A DNA stretch of 64,000 nt from CAIYQJ01 sp963717255 (GCA_963717255.1 CAVQVT010000010.1:1-64000); one strand, 5' to 3'; positions 18,167 through 26,842 are shown, counted from the first letter of the stretch. Numbers and translations are program-made. The notes: generated from the sequence alone by a model not told the origin.

Positions 18167-18349
18167 GGCCACCTCCTCGCCGGACCGGCACGACGCTCGG
18201 GGATCCGGACGTTCGGGGCCGCCGACGCCACGAGTATGCCTCTCGGCGGAGGGCGTTCGATCGACTGGCCGACGGCGCACGGATTGGACCGGACCATTGG
18301 CCGCCGACCCGGTGACAAAGGACACGGCGGGCCGGCGGGGGGTCGCCCG

Positions 18350-18355
18350 TATGCT
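18350..18355 (+). promoter_or_regulatory. Candidate -10 box (TATGCT) of the leaderless etfBA operon
   Basis: TATGCT ends 6 bases before the ATG at 18362. CGACAC in between is no ribosome-binding site. Confidence 0.55.
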
Positions 18356-18361
18356 CGACAC

Positions 18362-20254
18362 ATGGATCGCATCGTGCTCGTCAAGCAGGTTCCGGACGTC
18401 TCGAACATCCCCGAGGAGGCGTGGGACCGGGAGAAGGGGACGCTCCGGCGGGGGATGCTCGACAGCATCCTCAACCCGCTCGACCTCCACGCGCTGACGT
18501 TCGCCGAGCGCCTCGCGGAGACGGACCCGGACGGCCGGACGGTCTTCCTCACGATGGGCCCGCCGATGGCGCGCGAGGTCCTCGTGGACTGCCTCTCGCG
18601 CGTTCCTGGCGAGGCCGTCCTCCTGACGGACAACGCCTTCGCCGGCGCTGACACCGCCGCCACCGCGTACTCCCTTGCGATGGCGATCCGCAGGATCGAG
18701 CGCGAGATGTTCGGGGGGAGCCGGGACTACGTGATCGTCAGCGGGATGCAGTCCGTGGACGGCGACACCGCGCAGGTCCCGCCCGAGATCGCCGAGGAGC
18801 TGGGCATCGACCACATCGCGTACGCGAAGGGCCTGCAGACCACCCCGGAGATCGTCGTCCGCAGGATCGCGTCGGAGGGGATCGAGGACGTCCGGCCGCT
18901 CCGCTGGCCGGTCCTCATCACCGTCACGGCCTGCACGGAGCCTCTGTACCGGACGTTCGGCGCGGCCCGGGCGGCACGCAGCACGCCGATCCACGAGTGG
19001 GACGCGAGGTCCGTCGGGGCGGACCCGGCGCGGATCGGCCTCAAGGGGTCGTGGACGCAGGTCTACCGCCTGTTCTCGCCGTCGGAGGACCGGCCCAAGA
19101 CGGTCGAGTACGTGAGCGACCCGGCCACGCTCATCGGGAAGATCGCGGCGCGGTACCAGACGGCGGCGCCCGGCGCCGAGCTCGACGCCGGCGAGGACTA
19201 CGCGCTCGACGGGAAGGAGCCCTCGTACCACGGGGAGTTCTGGGTCGTCGCCGAGCGCGAGGGCGACGGTGTGCGCTCCGTCTCGCTGGAACTCGTCGGG
19301 AAGGCGCGCCGCCTCGCGGACACCCTCGGCGAGGACGTCGGCGCGGTCCTCGCGTGCGACGCCGCGGGCGACCGGCCGCGGCAGCTGATCGCCGCGGGCG
19401 CGGACATCGTCTACGTCCTGAAGCACCGGCTCCTCGGCGGGTTCGACCCGCTCGTCCACAAGAAGGCGATCGCGGCGCTCGTCCTCGAGCGGAAGCCGCA
19501 GGTCGTCCTCTTCGGCGCCAGCCCGCTCGGCCGCGAGCTCGCACCCCGGGTCGCGTACGCCTGCGTGTCCGGCCTCACCGCGGACTGCACACGCCTGGAG
19601 ATCGGCGACTACGCGAAGGGTGCCGTGAACCTGACCGCGATCCTCAAGCAGACCCGCCCGGCCCTCGGCGGGAACGTCATGGCGACGATCATGACGAAGG
19701 ATTCGCCCTGCCAGATGGCGACGGTCCGGCCCGGGGTCTTCAAGGTCCCGCCGCCCGACCCCGCACGCGGCGGCGACGTCGTCCGGATGCCGGTCGAGCT
19801 GTCCGCGCGCGACCTCGGCCTCGCCGCGGTCCCGGTCGAGTCGTTCGCGAGCAAGGTCTCCATCCGCGACGCCGAGATCGTGGTGGCCGGCGGGCACGGC
19901 TTCCGCTCACGGGCGGACTTCGACACGTACCTCCAGCCCCTCGCCGTGGGTCTCGGGCGCCTCCTTGGAGGGACGACCAAGGTCGCCGCCTCGCGCATGG
20001 CGGTGGAGGACGGGTTCACCACGCACGACTACCAGGTGGGCCAGACCGGCCAGACCGTCCAGCCGCGGCTCTACGTTGCGATCGGCATCTCCGGCGCGGT
20101 CCAGCACATCACCGGCATGCAGGGCTCCGAGATCGTCGTCGCGATCAACAAGGACCCCAAGGCCCGGATCTTCAACTACGCGGATTTCGGGGTCGTCGGC
20201 GACATCGAGACGGTCGTCCCGGCGCTCATCCGAGCGACGGGAGGTGAGGCATGA
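18362..20254 (+). CDS. etfBA: Electron transfer flavoprotein, beta and alpha subunits fused in one chain
   Basis: 630 residues. Residues 1-270 are EtfB (MDRIVLVKQVPDVSN; NPLDLHALTFAERL; SGMQSVDGDTAQVPPEIAEEL). Residues 290-630 are EtfA, with the FAD-binding segment SRMAVEDGF near 544 and DYQVGQTGQTVQPRLYVAIGISG just after it, ending KDPKARIFNYADFGVVGD. ETF carries electrons from acyl-CoA and other dehydrogenases to the quinone pool. Separate alpha and beta subunits are the rule, so the beta-alpha fusion is unusual. No frameshift or linker stop is seen between the halves. The gene overlaps the ETF-quinone oxidoreductase gene by 4 bases (ATGA), so donor and acceptor are made together. Confidence 0.93.
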   Translation: MDRIVLVKQVPDVSNIPEEAWDREKGTLRRGMLDSILNPLDLHALTFAERLAETDPDGRTVFLTMGPPMAREVLVDCLSRVPGEAVLLTDNAFAGADTAATAYSLAMAIRRIEREMFGGSRDYVIVSGMQSVDGDTAQVPPEIAEELGIDHIAYAKGLQTTPEIVVRRIASEGIEDVRPLRWPVLITVTACTEPLYRTFGAARAARSTPIHEWDARSVGADPARIGLKGSWTQVYRLFSPSEDRPKTVEYVSDPATLIGKIAARYQTAAPGAELDAGEDYALDGKEPSYHGEFWVVAEREGDGVRSVSLELVGKARRLADTLGEDVGAVLACDAAGDRPRQLIAAGADIVYVLKHRLLGGFDPLVHKKAIAALVLERKPQVVLFGASPLGRELAPRVAYACVSGLTADCTRLEIGDYAKGAVNLTAILKQTRPALGGNVMATIMTKDSPCQMATVRPGVFKVPPPDPARGGDVVRMPVELSARDLGLAAVPVESFASKVSIRDAEIVVAGGHGFRSRADFDTYLQPLAVGLGRLLGGTTKVAASRMAVEDGFTTHDYQVGQTGQTVQPRLYVAIGISGAVQHITGMQGSEIVVAINKDPKARIFNYADFGVVGDIETVVPALIRATGGEA

Positions 20255-21834
20255 ACGGCCCGCTGGACGTCCTCATCGTGGGCGCCGGCCCGGGCGGTCT
20301 CGCGACCGCGATCCGGCTGAAGAAGCTCCTGTCGGAGTCGGGGAGCGGGGCGTCCGTCGCGGTCCTCGACAAGTCGCCGCGCCCCGGCTACCACTGCCTC
20401 TCCGGCGCCGCGTTCGAGGCCGACTGCCTCGACGACCTGATCCCCGGCTGGCGCGACGACCGCCGGTTCATGGAGCACGTGCACCCCGTCGAGCGCGACG
20501 AGATGTACTTCCTCCTCGGGCAGCGCGCCATCCGCATCCCGCCGCCCGTCGTCCCGAAGCCGATGGACCACCACGGCGACGTGACGATCAGCCTCTCGCG
20601 GCTCGTCGGCTTCATGGCCGACCGCGCGGAGAAGGCGGGCGTCGAGATCTACAGCGGCTACTCGGCGCGGCGGCTCCTCGTGGAGGACGGCCGGGTCGTG
20701 GGCGTGGCCCTCGGCGAGCTCGGCCTCGACGCGCACGGCGGCGAGAAGGCGAACTTCCGCCCCGCAGAGGAGATCCGCGCGAAGGTGACGATCCTCGCCG
20801 ACGGCTCGCGCGGCGTGCTCTCCACCGAGCTGCGCGAGCGGTTCGGCGCCGGGCGCAACCCGCAGGTCTACTCGCTCGGCATCAAGGCGGTCGTCGCGTT
20901 CTCCGGCGAGAACCGGTTCGGGATCGGCCGGGTCATGCACACCCTGGGCTACCCGAACCCGCCGAGCGTCTTCGGCGGCGGCTTCCTCTACGGCATGGGC
21001 GAGAAGCTGGTCTCGGTCGGCCTCATCCTCGGGCTCGACTGGAAGCACGGCGACCTCACGCCCCAGCGCGAGTTCGAGCGCTACCGGGCACACCCCTTCA
21101 TCGCGGACCTCCTCAAGGGCTCGGTGACGATCGCGACCGGCGCGAAGACGATCCCCGAGGGCGGCTACCACGCGCTCGGCAGGATCGCGGTCCCCGGGGC
21201 GCTCGTCGTCGGCGACGGGGCCGGCTTCGTGAACATGGAGAAGATCAAGGGGATCCACTACGCGATCCGATCGGGGATGGCGGCGGCCGACACGGTCGCG
21301 GCCGGCCTGGCGGCGCCGGACGGCGACCGGATCCCGCTCGCCGGATACCGCGACCGGCTGGAGGCGAACGGTGTCCTGCCGGACATGCGCCACGCCCGCA
21401 ACTACCGGCAGAGCTTCCGGTGGGGCACCTACGTGGGCGCTCCGCTCTCCATGGTCCAGCGGTTCATCCCCGCGCGGATGTCGATGGAGCCCGACTTCGA
21501 GGGGACGAAGAAGGGCGCACGACTCGACCGGCCCGACCCGGGTGGGATGGACGGGGCGACGTTCGTCAGCCTGACCGGCTCGCTCCACCGCGAGGACGAG
21601 CCCGCGCACATGACGGTCCTGGACCCGGCGAAGTGCCTCACCTGCGAGACCGACTACGCGAACTCGTGCGCGCACTTCTGCCCCGGCCAGGTCTACCGGT
21701 GGGACGGCGAGAAGATCGTCCTCTCCGCCTCCAACTGCCTCCACTGCATGACGTGCGCGGTGAAGTGCCCGCTCGAGAACATCCGGTGGCTGCCGCCCGA
21801 GGGCGGCGAGGGGCCGCGCTTCAAGCAGATGTAG
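20251..21834 (+). CDS. fixC: Electron transfer flavoprotein-quinone oxidoreductase (FixC) with C-terminal FixX-type ferredoxin domain
   Basis: 527 residues. The N-terminal FAD motif is VGAGPGGLATAIRL (residues 10-23). The FixC body includes SGAAFEADCLDDLIPGW, LILGLDWKHGDLTP and ARRLLVEDGRVVGVALGE. VVGDGAGFVNMEKIKGIHYAIRSG near 325 is the second FAD contact typical of ETF-QO. The C-terminal 70 residues hold cysteines 462, 465, 473, 477, 496, 499, 502 and 506 (CLHCMTCAVKCP), then ENIRWLPPEGGEGP, matching the 4Fe-4S region of mitochondrial ETF-QO. It accepts electrons from the ETF encoded just upstream and reduces membrane quinone. Bacterial FixC and FixX are often separate; here they are one chain. 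Confidence 0.93.
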   Translation: MNGPLDVLIVGAGPGGLATAIRLKKLLSESGSGASVAVLDKSPRPGYHCLSGAAFEADCLDDLIPGWRDDRRFMEHVHPVERDEMYFLLGQRAIRIPPPVVPKPMDHHGDVTISLSRLVGFMADRAEKAGVEIYSGYSARRLLVEDGRVVGVALGELGLDAHGGEKANFRPAEEIRAKVTILADGSRGVLSTELRERFGAGRNPQVYSLGIKAVVAFSGENRFGIGRVMHTLGYPNPPSVFGGGFLYGMGEKLVSVGLILGLDWKHGDLTPQREFERYRAHPFIADLLKGSVTIATGAKTIPEGGYHALGRIAVPGALVVGDGAGFVNMEKIKGIHYAIRSGMAAADTVAAGLAAPDGDRIPLAGYRDRLEANGVLPDMRHARNYRQSFRWGTYVGAPLSMVQRFIPARMSMEPDFEGTKKGARLDRPDPGGMDGATFVSLTGSLHREDEPAHMTVLDPAKCLTCETDYANSCAHFCPGQVYRWDGEKIVLSASNCLHCMTCAVKCPLENIRWLPPEGGEGPRFKQM

Positions 21835-21930
21835 GGGCTGTTCCAGGCGACCCGCACTCGTGGCCGGCGCCCCGAGGTCCGCGCCTTCGCGCCTGGTGCG
21901 CACCCCGGCGCGCGTCCGCGCCCGGCGTCG

Positions 21931-23157
21931 TCAGCCCGCGGGTGGCTCACCTTCGTCCGGGATGACCGGCGCCATCAGGTGGCGATCCTCCAGCCAGCGC
22001 CGGATCGACAGGAGCGCCGCGATCCCCTCGCCGGTCGCGCCGCCGACCTGCTTGGTGGACCCCGCCCGGACGTCGCCGGCAGCGAAGACCCCGTCGAGGG
22101 AGGTCCGGTACCGGTCGTCCGTGACCACGAACCCGCGGTCGTCCAGGGCGACGCTCCCGCGCAGGAAGGCCGTGTTCGGGTCCAGGCCGACGAAGATGAA
22201 GGCCGCGGCGGCCTCGATCCGGATCTCCTCGCCGGTCGTGCGGTCCCGGGCGACCACTGTCGACAGGCGACCATCGCGGACCTCGAACGAGCGCATCTCG
22301 ATCCCGGTCTGCACGGTGATGCGCGGGTGGTCGCGCACCTTGTCCTTCGCGACGTCACTTCCGCGCAGCTCGCCGCGCGTGAGGATCGTGACGTGGTCGG
22401 CGATCGTCGCGAGGAAGACCGACTCCTCGAGCGCGGAGTTGCCTCCACCGACGACGACGAGCTCCTTCGCTCCCCGGTAGAACGGGCCGTCGCAGGTCGC
22501 GCAGAAGTGCACGCCGAGGCCGACGAGCCCCGACTCCCCCGGGATGCCGAGTCGGCGGTACCGCGATCCGGTGGCGACGAGGCCCGCGTCGGCCCGGTAC
22601 ATCTCCCCCGACGCCGTGGAGACGGTCACGCACCGGTCCTCGCGACCGATCCCGGAGACCTCGACCGCCGAGAGCATCTCCACGCCGTACCGCCGCGCGT
22701 GCGCCACCAGGCGGCTCGCGAGCTCGGCGCCGCCGATCCCGTCGGGGAAGCCTGGGTAGTTGTCGATCCGGTCCGTCGCGCCTGCCTGGCCGCCGAGCGC
22801 CCCGCGCTCGAGGACGAGCGCGTCCATCCCCTCCCGCGCCGCATAGATCGCCGCGGAGAGACCAGCCGGCCCGCCGCCCACGATCAGCAGGTCGTAGGCG
22901 GTCCGCGTCGCGCGCAGCTGGAGACCGAGCTTCGCGGCGAGCTCCGCGTTGGAGGGCTCGAGCAGGTGCGAGCCGTCCGGGAAGACGATGGTCGGGATCG
23001 TTCGTCCGCCGTTCTGCAGCGCCTCGACGAAATGCAGTCCGTCGGCGTCGGCGTCGATGTCCACCCACGCGTATGGCACGCGCTGCTCGTTGAGGAAGGC
23101 CTTGGAGCGTCGGCAGTCGGGGCACCAGGGCGCCCCATACACGGTCAGCTGGTCCAT
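21931..23157 (-). CDS. trxB: Glutaredoxin-thioredoxin reductase fusion
   Basis: 408 residues. Residues 1-80 are a glutaredoxin-like domain with active site CPDC (Cys12, Cys15), followed by RTIPTIVFPDGSHLLEP, which contains the cis-Pro loop. From 88 it is a thioredoxin reductase: FAD motif VGGGPAGLSAAIYAAREG, redox pair CATC (219-222), NADPH motif VVGGGNSALEESVFLA, and C-terminal FAAGDVRAG. The reductase would pass NADPH electrons directly to its own glutaredoxin arm, which can then reduce proteins or peroxides. The ATG at 23157 is chosen because the frame upstream is low quality and CATCAT, a near -10 box, lies 6 bases ahead. The next gene is divergent. Confidence 0.93.
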   Translation of the reverse strand: MDQLTVYGAPWCPDCRRSKAFLNEQRVPYAWVDIDADADGLHFVEALQNGGRTIPTIVFPDGSHLLEPSNAELAAKLGLQLRATRTAYDLLIVGGGPAGLSAAIYAAREGMDALVLERGALGGQAGATDRIDNYPGFPDGIGGAELASRLVAHARRYGVEMLSAVEVSGIGREDRCVTVSTASGEMYRADAGLVATGSRYRRLGIPGESGLVGLGVHFCATCDGPFYRGAKELVVVGGGNSALEESVFLATIADHVTILTRGELRGSDVAKDKVRDHPRITVQTGIEMRSFEVRDGRLSTVVARDRTTGEEIRIEAAAAFIFVGLDPNTAFLRGSVALDDRGFVVTDDRYRTSLDGVFAAGDVRAGSTKQVGGATGEGIAALLSIRRWLEDRHLMAPVIPDEGEPPAG

Positions 23158-23255
23158 CCACCGATGATGCCACCGACCGTCGGAAGGCCCGCGGAGCATG
23201 CAGTGGGACATCCGACACTGGTGGCCGAGCACATCCCGCGCATGATGGGCATGCG

Positions 23256-23618
23256 ATGAACGAGCTCCTCTCATCCGCGGTCGCAGCCGGACCCCCGCTG
23301 GTGCTCCTGGTGGTCGGGGTCGCGCTCTTCCTGGCGGTGGGGCCGAACGACTGGTCGCTCATCCGGCCGCGCTGGGAGCCCACATGGCCGCGCGGGGTCC
23401 AGGAGGAAGAGCCGCGACCGTGGGACTTCTCCGGCCTGTGCCCGCAGGAAGCGGCCGCGGCCGACGACGTGCCGGGCGCCCGGGGCGGGCCCGGGGACGA
23501 GGTCGCCTCGATGAAGGACCCGGGTGCATCGTCCCGGGGTGCGTGGGACGGCCCGCCCGTCCGGCTCCTGCCGGTGCGCGCCTCGCGGCCCGGCCCATGG
23601 CGTCCACGTCGAACGTGA
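23256..23618 (+). CDS. Small membrane protein (120 residues), unknown
   Basis: One hydrophobic helix near residues 10-28 (AGPPLVLLVVGVALFLAVG), then a Trp/Pro/Arg-rich tail (IRPRWEPTWPRG, then EEEPRPWDFSG). G or C at the third codon position continues through the first 90 codons, which supports coding. No family recognised. The helix-then-W/P/R layout resembles the 46-residue protein at 23813-23953. The start region lacks a clear ribosome-binding site. The last 30 residues are of lower quality, so the true end could differ. Confidence 0.5.
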   Translation: MNELLSSAVAAGPPLVLLVVGVALFLAVGPNDWSLIRPRWEPTWPRGVQEEEPRPWDFSGLCPQEAAAADDVPGARGGPGDEVASMKDPGASSRGAWDGPPVRLLPVRASRPGPWRPRRT

Positions 23619-23812
23619 CGCCGGTCTCCCGCTCCGAGACCGCCCAGAGCGTCGCGCGGGCGCGATCGCCGACGCCCGGGGCCAGTGAAGGGACGCGGAC
23701 GGGCGCTCAGCGCGGAAGCAGAGCGCCCCCGGGCGCCTCGGTCGCGCCCGGGGGCGGGGGCCGGATGCCGCGGGAGGCGCCGAACGCCCACCGGGCCCAG
23801 CGGATCCGGCGG

Positions 23813-23953
23813 TCAGTCGCGCGTCTCGCCGTACCCGGGCCACCACGGACGGGGATCCTCCCATCCACGAGAGTCGACCCCGAAGGCGACCGAGAGGATG
23901 GCGAAGACCGCCAGGATGGCGCCGAAGGTGGAGAGGAAGGTCAACGGGTCCAT
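23813..23953 (-). CDS. Very small membrane protein (46 residues)
   Basis: An ORF too short for common cut-offs: MDPLTFLSTFGAILAVFAIL, then SVAFGVDSRGWEDPRPWWPG, then YGETRD. One membrane helix (residues 5-24) is followed by an acidic, Trp/Pro-rich tail. A TACCGT box lies 6 bases before its ATG, the same spacing as at other starts in this window, and no frame-breaking features occur. It is divergent from the LysR regulator with 62 bases between the start codons, so it may be the regulator's target. The function is unknown. Confidence 0.65.
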   Translation of the reverse strand: MDPLTFLSTFGAILAVFAILSVAFGVDSRGWEDPRPWWPGYGETRD

Positions 23954-23959
23954 GGCGCA

Positions 23960-23965
23960 ACGGTA
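23960..23965 (-). promoter_or_regulatory. Candidate -10 box (TACCGT) for the 46-residue protein
   Basis: On the minus strand TACCGT ends 6 bases before the ATG at 23953. It overlaps the region where a divergent LysR protein would bind. Confidence 0.45.
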
Positions 23966-23974
23966 TGCATGGCA

Positions 23975-23989
23975 GTTGATAAGAGCAAC
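23975..23989. promoter_or_regulatory. Possible LysR-type binding site (GTTG-N7-CAAC)
   Basis: GTTGATAAGAGCAAC is an inverted repeat inside an unusually AT-rich 62-bp divergent intergenic region, directly upstream of a LysR gene. LysR regulators usually bind such dyads upstream of their own gene. The family's T-N11-A core is only loosely met, so this is inference. Confidence 0.4.
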
Positions 23990-24015
23990 GACGACGTGCT
24001 AAACAACTGATCACG

Positions 24016-24918
24016 ATGGGCGATCAATGGACCGGACTCGAGCTGCGCCACCTCGAGAGCCTCCGTGCGATCGCCCGGAGCGGCTCGTTCCACGCGGCGG
24101 CCGAGGCCCTCGACTACACGCAGTCGTCCGTCAGCCAGCATCTCGCGGCCCTCGAGAGGATCGTCGGGCTGCGCCTCGTCGACCGCGGTCGCGGCCGGCG
24201 CAGGGTCGAGCTCACGGAGCCGGGGGCGATGCTCCTCGTGCACGCGGACGCGATCGCCGCACGGCTGAGCGCGGCACACGCCGACATCCGGGCGTACGCG
24301 GCAGGCACCTCCGGCGCGCTGCGTGTCGGGATGTACCAGAGCGTCGGCGCGCGGATCCTGCCGGCCGTCATCAGCCGCTTCGCGGTGACCTGGCCCGGGG
24401 TCGAGGTGCAGCTTCACGAGACGAATGAGGACGTGCGCCTCATCGAGACCGGCGATCTCGACCTCGGCTTCACCGTCCTCCCGCTCCCGGAAGGGCCGTT
24501 CGCCTGGGCCGAGCTCCTCCACGATCCGTTCGTCTTCCTCGCGGCCGTCAATTCGCCGCTCGCGCGCCGGGACCCCCCGCCCGGGCTCGCAGAGATCGTG
24601 GCCGAGCCCCTGATCGGGTTCAGCGTCTGCCCCAGCATGCAGATCGCGGAGGGCACCCTCCGCGCGAACGGCCTCGAGCCTCGCTTCGTGTTCCGCTCGG
24701 ACGACAACGGGACCGTCCAGGGGCTGGTCGCCGCGGGATTCGGCGCAGCCATCGTGCCCGCCCTCGTCGTGGTTCCGGACGATCCACGCGTAGCCGCGCG
24801 GCCGGTCGACATCCCGCCGCGCACGATCACGATCGCGTGGCACCGCGACCGGCAACGATCGCCGGCCGCCGAGGCGTTCGTCGCGCTTGCGCAGGAGGTC
24901 TGCGCGGAGCTGGGCTGA
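24016..24918 (+). CDS. LysR-family transcriptional regulator
   Basis: 300 residues. The N-terminal winged helix-turn-helix is clear (ELRHLESLRAIARSGSFHAAAEAL, then DYTQSSVSQHLAALERIVGLRLVDR, residues 9-57). A linker helix and a two-lobed periplasmic-binding-like effector domain follow (LRVGMYQSVGARILPAVI from about 95; GFGAAIVPALVVV near 245). Effector and targets are unknown. The divergent 46-residue membrane protein gene is the natural candidate target because LysR genes usually sit back to back with a regulated gene. Length is normal and nothing is missing. Confidence 0.93.
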   Translation: MGDQWTGLELRHLESLRAIARSGSFHAAAEALDYTQSSVSQHLAALERIVGLRLVDRGRGRRRVELTEPGAMLLVHADAIAARLSAAHADIRAYAAGTSGALRVGMYQSVGARILPAVISRFAVTWPGVEVQLHETNEDVRLIETGDLDLGFTVLPLPEGPFAWAELLHDPFVFLAAVNSPLARRDPPPGLAEIVAEPLIGFSVCPSMQIAEGTLRANGLEPRFVFRSDDNGTVQGLVAAGFGAAIVPALVVVPDDPRVAARPVDIPPRTITIAWHRDRQRSPAAEAFVALAQEVCAELG

Positions 24919-24965
24919 CGCCCGCTGGCGGCGCCCGCCGGGTCCGCCGCGCCGCGGGCCACGCC

Positions 24966-25010
24966 GATCCGGCCCGCGCCGATCCGGCCCGCGCCGATCC
25001 GGCCCGCGCC
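24966..25010. repeat. 15-bp tandem repeat, three identical copies
   Basis: GATCCGGCCCGCGCC is repeated exactly three times between the stops of the convergent LysR and SDR genes. Partial matches flank it. It falls outside both coding regions. Confidence 0.85.
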
Positions 25011-25031
25011 GCCCTCCGGCCGCTTCCGGGC

Positions 25032-25760
25032 TCAGCCGGCGGCGAGGTACCCCCCGTCCACGGTGAGCACATGCCCCGTGACGAACGAGGAGCGCTCGTC
25101 GAGCAGGAACGCGACCGCCGCCGCGACCTCCTCGACCGTGGCGAGCCGCCCCATGGGCACCCGCCCGAGGACCGGCCCCAGGTCGAGCGTCCCCGCCTCC
25201 ACCTGTCCGCGGATCAGCGGCGTGTCCGTCCAGCCGGGCGCGACCGCGTTCACGCGGATCCCGCGGTCCGCCCACTCGACCGCCAGCGTCCGCGTCACCG
25301 CGACGACGCCGGCCTTGGCCGCGCCGTACGCGATGCGGCCCGCGCGGGCGCGCGACGCGAGCACGGACGCGACGTTGACGATCGACGCTCCGGGCACGAG
25401 GTGCGGGTACGCGGCCCGGCACGCGTAGAAGGTCCCGCTGAGGTCCACGTCGATCACCCGCCGCCAGTCGTCGTCCGAGAGCTCCTCGGCCGGCCCGGTC
25501 AGGTTGATGCCGGCCGCGTTCACCAGGCCGTGGAGCGGGCCCGTCAGCGCCGCCAGGCCGGCGAACGCCGCGGCCAGGTCATCCGGGCGTGTGACGTCCG
25601 CCCGGACCCAGGCCGCGCCGACCGCGGCCGCCGCCTCGGCCCCCGCCGGGTCCGCGTCGACGACGGCACAGGACCAGCTCGCCTCGGAAAGCGCCAGGAC
25701 GATCCCGAGCCCGATCCCCTTCGCGCCGCCCGTCACCACGACGTTCCTCTCGCCCGTCAT
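25032..25760 (-). CDS. Short-chain dehydrogenase/reductase (SDR)
   Basis: 242 residues. The classical SDR pattern is complete: TGGAKGIGLGI near 10-20 for NAD(P), NAAG near 85, Ser in NVASV near 133, and YGAAK (Tyr and Lys) near 146-150. The C-terminal PGWTDTPLIRG and FVTGHVLTVDGGY match the usual end. The Asp after strand 2 (VVDADPAG) suggests NAD rather than NADP. The ATG overlaps the stop of the zinc dehydrogenase gene by 4 bases, so both are one operon and may act on the same alcohol or sugar. The substrate is not determined. Confidence 0.92.
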   Translation of the reverse strand: MTGERNVVVTGGAKGIGLGIVLALSEASWSCAVVDADPAGAEAAAAVGAAWVRADVTRPDDLAAAFAGLAALTGPLHGLVNAAGINLTGPAEELSDDDWRRVIDVDLSGTFYACRAAYPHLVPGASIVNVASVLASRARAGRIAYGAAKAGVVAVTRTLAVEWADRGIRVNAVAPGWTDTPLIRGQVEAGTLDLGPVLGRVPMGRLATVEEVAAAVAFLLDERSSFVTGHVLTVDGGYLAAG

Positions 25761-26842
25761 GCCGGCGGCCCCGTCGAGACGAGGATCTTGATGTCGTCGG
25801 ACCCCGTGCGAGGGGCCTCGAATCCATCGGGCACGATCCGGTCGAGCGCGATGCGCCGCGTGATGAGCGAGCGCACGTCCACGCGACCGGACGCGATCAG
25901 GCCGATCGCCGTGGGCAGGTCCTCGTCGAAGTGATGCTGGACGCTCCCGACGACCGTCCGCTCCCCGGCGACGATGGGCCAGGTGTCCACCGACATCGGC
26001 GCGCTCGTCACCGCGAGGAGGACGATCCGGCCGCCCTTGCGCGTGGACGCGATCGAGTCGCGGATGGCGCCGGCACTCCCGCCGCACTCGATCGCGACGT
26101 CCGCCCCCCATCCGTCCGTCAGGTCGGCGAGCGCCTCGAGCCACGACCGCTCGGCCGTGTCCAGGGCCGCGTCGACGCCCAGCCGCCGGCCCACCTCGAG
26201 GCGGCCGGCCCGGTGGCCGAGGAGCACGACGCGCGACGCGCCCGCAGCGCGCGCCACCTGGCACGCGATGAGGCCGACCGCCCCGTCCCCCACGACGGCG
26301 ACGGTGTCCCCCAGGGTGACGCCCCCGTGGCGGATCGCGCGCACCCCCACCTCGGTCGTCTCGATCAGGGCCGCCTCGTCGTCCTCGATCGCGTCGGGGA
26401 GCGGCTGACAGAGGAAGGCCGGGACGCGGACGAACTCGGCAAGCCCGCCGTCGCCGTGCAGCCCGATCGTGGCCCACAATTCGCACAGCGCGTACTCGTG
26501 GCGGCGGCAGTAGCGGCAGGTGCCGCAGAAGAGGCAGACGTCCGGCGCGACGCGGTCGCCCTCGGCGAAGCCGTCCACGCCCGAGCCGACCTCCGCGACG
26601 GTCCCGGCGAACTCATGGCCGAGCGTCACGGGCGCACGCTGGCCCGTCAGTGGGTTCGGGCGGTCGACGGGGATGACGGCCGGCCCGTCGCGATACTCCT
26701 CCACGTCGGTCCCGCAGATGCCGCACCAGGCCACCCGCAGGACGACCTCGCCCGCACGTGCCCGCGGGACGGGGACGCGTTCGACGCGCACGTCGCGGCG
26801 CCCGTGCCACCGCGCGGCCATCATCGTCGGTTCCACCGCCAC
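25757..26842 (-). CDS. Zinc-dependent alcohol/polyol dehydrogenase (MDR family)
   Basis: 361 residues. The catalytic zinc site is WCGICGTDVEEY (Cys43) and GHEFAG (His76, Glu77). The structural zinc site is CGTCRYCRRHEYALC (Cys106, 109, 112, 120). The NAD-binding loop VVGDGAVGLIACQVARAAGA lies near 187. The closest groups are butanediol, sorbitol and threonine dehydrogenases. It is coupled to the SDR gene downstream by an ATGA overlap. The start is ambiguous: GTG at 26842 overlaps the GGAGG site, so translation may begin at the GTG 6 bases later. It is divergent from the PreT-PreA gene. Confidence 0.92.
   Translation of the reverse strand: MAVEPTMMAARWHGRRDVRVERVPVPRARAGEVVLRVAWCGICGTDVEEYRDGPAVIPVDRPNPLTGQRAPVTLGHEFAGTVAEVGSGVDGFAEGDRVAPDVCLFCGTCRYCRRHEYALCELWATIGLHGDGGLAEFVRVPAFLCQPLPDAIEDDEAALIETTEVGVRAIRHGGVTLGDTVAVVGDGAVGLIACQVARAAGASRVVLLGHRAGRLEVGRRLGVDAALDTAERSWLEALADLTDGWGADVAIECGGSAGAIRDSIASTRKGGRIVLLAVTSAPMSVDTWPIVAGERTVVGSVQHHFDEDLPTAIGLIASGRVDVRSLITRRIALDRIVPDGFEAPRTGSDDIKILVSTGPPA

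Noticed and set aside
18362..20254. Electron-bifurcating ETF
   Set aside because: The partner gene is a classical ETF-quinone oxidoreductase with a FixX-like domain; there is no second dehydrogenase here. FixABCX-type bifurcation cannot be excluded but nothing in the sequence requires it.
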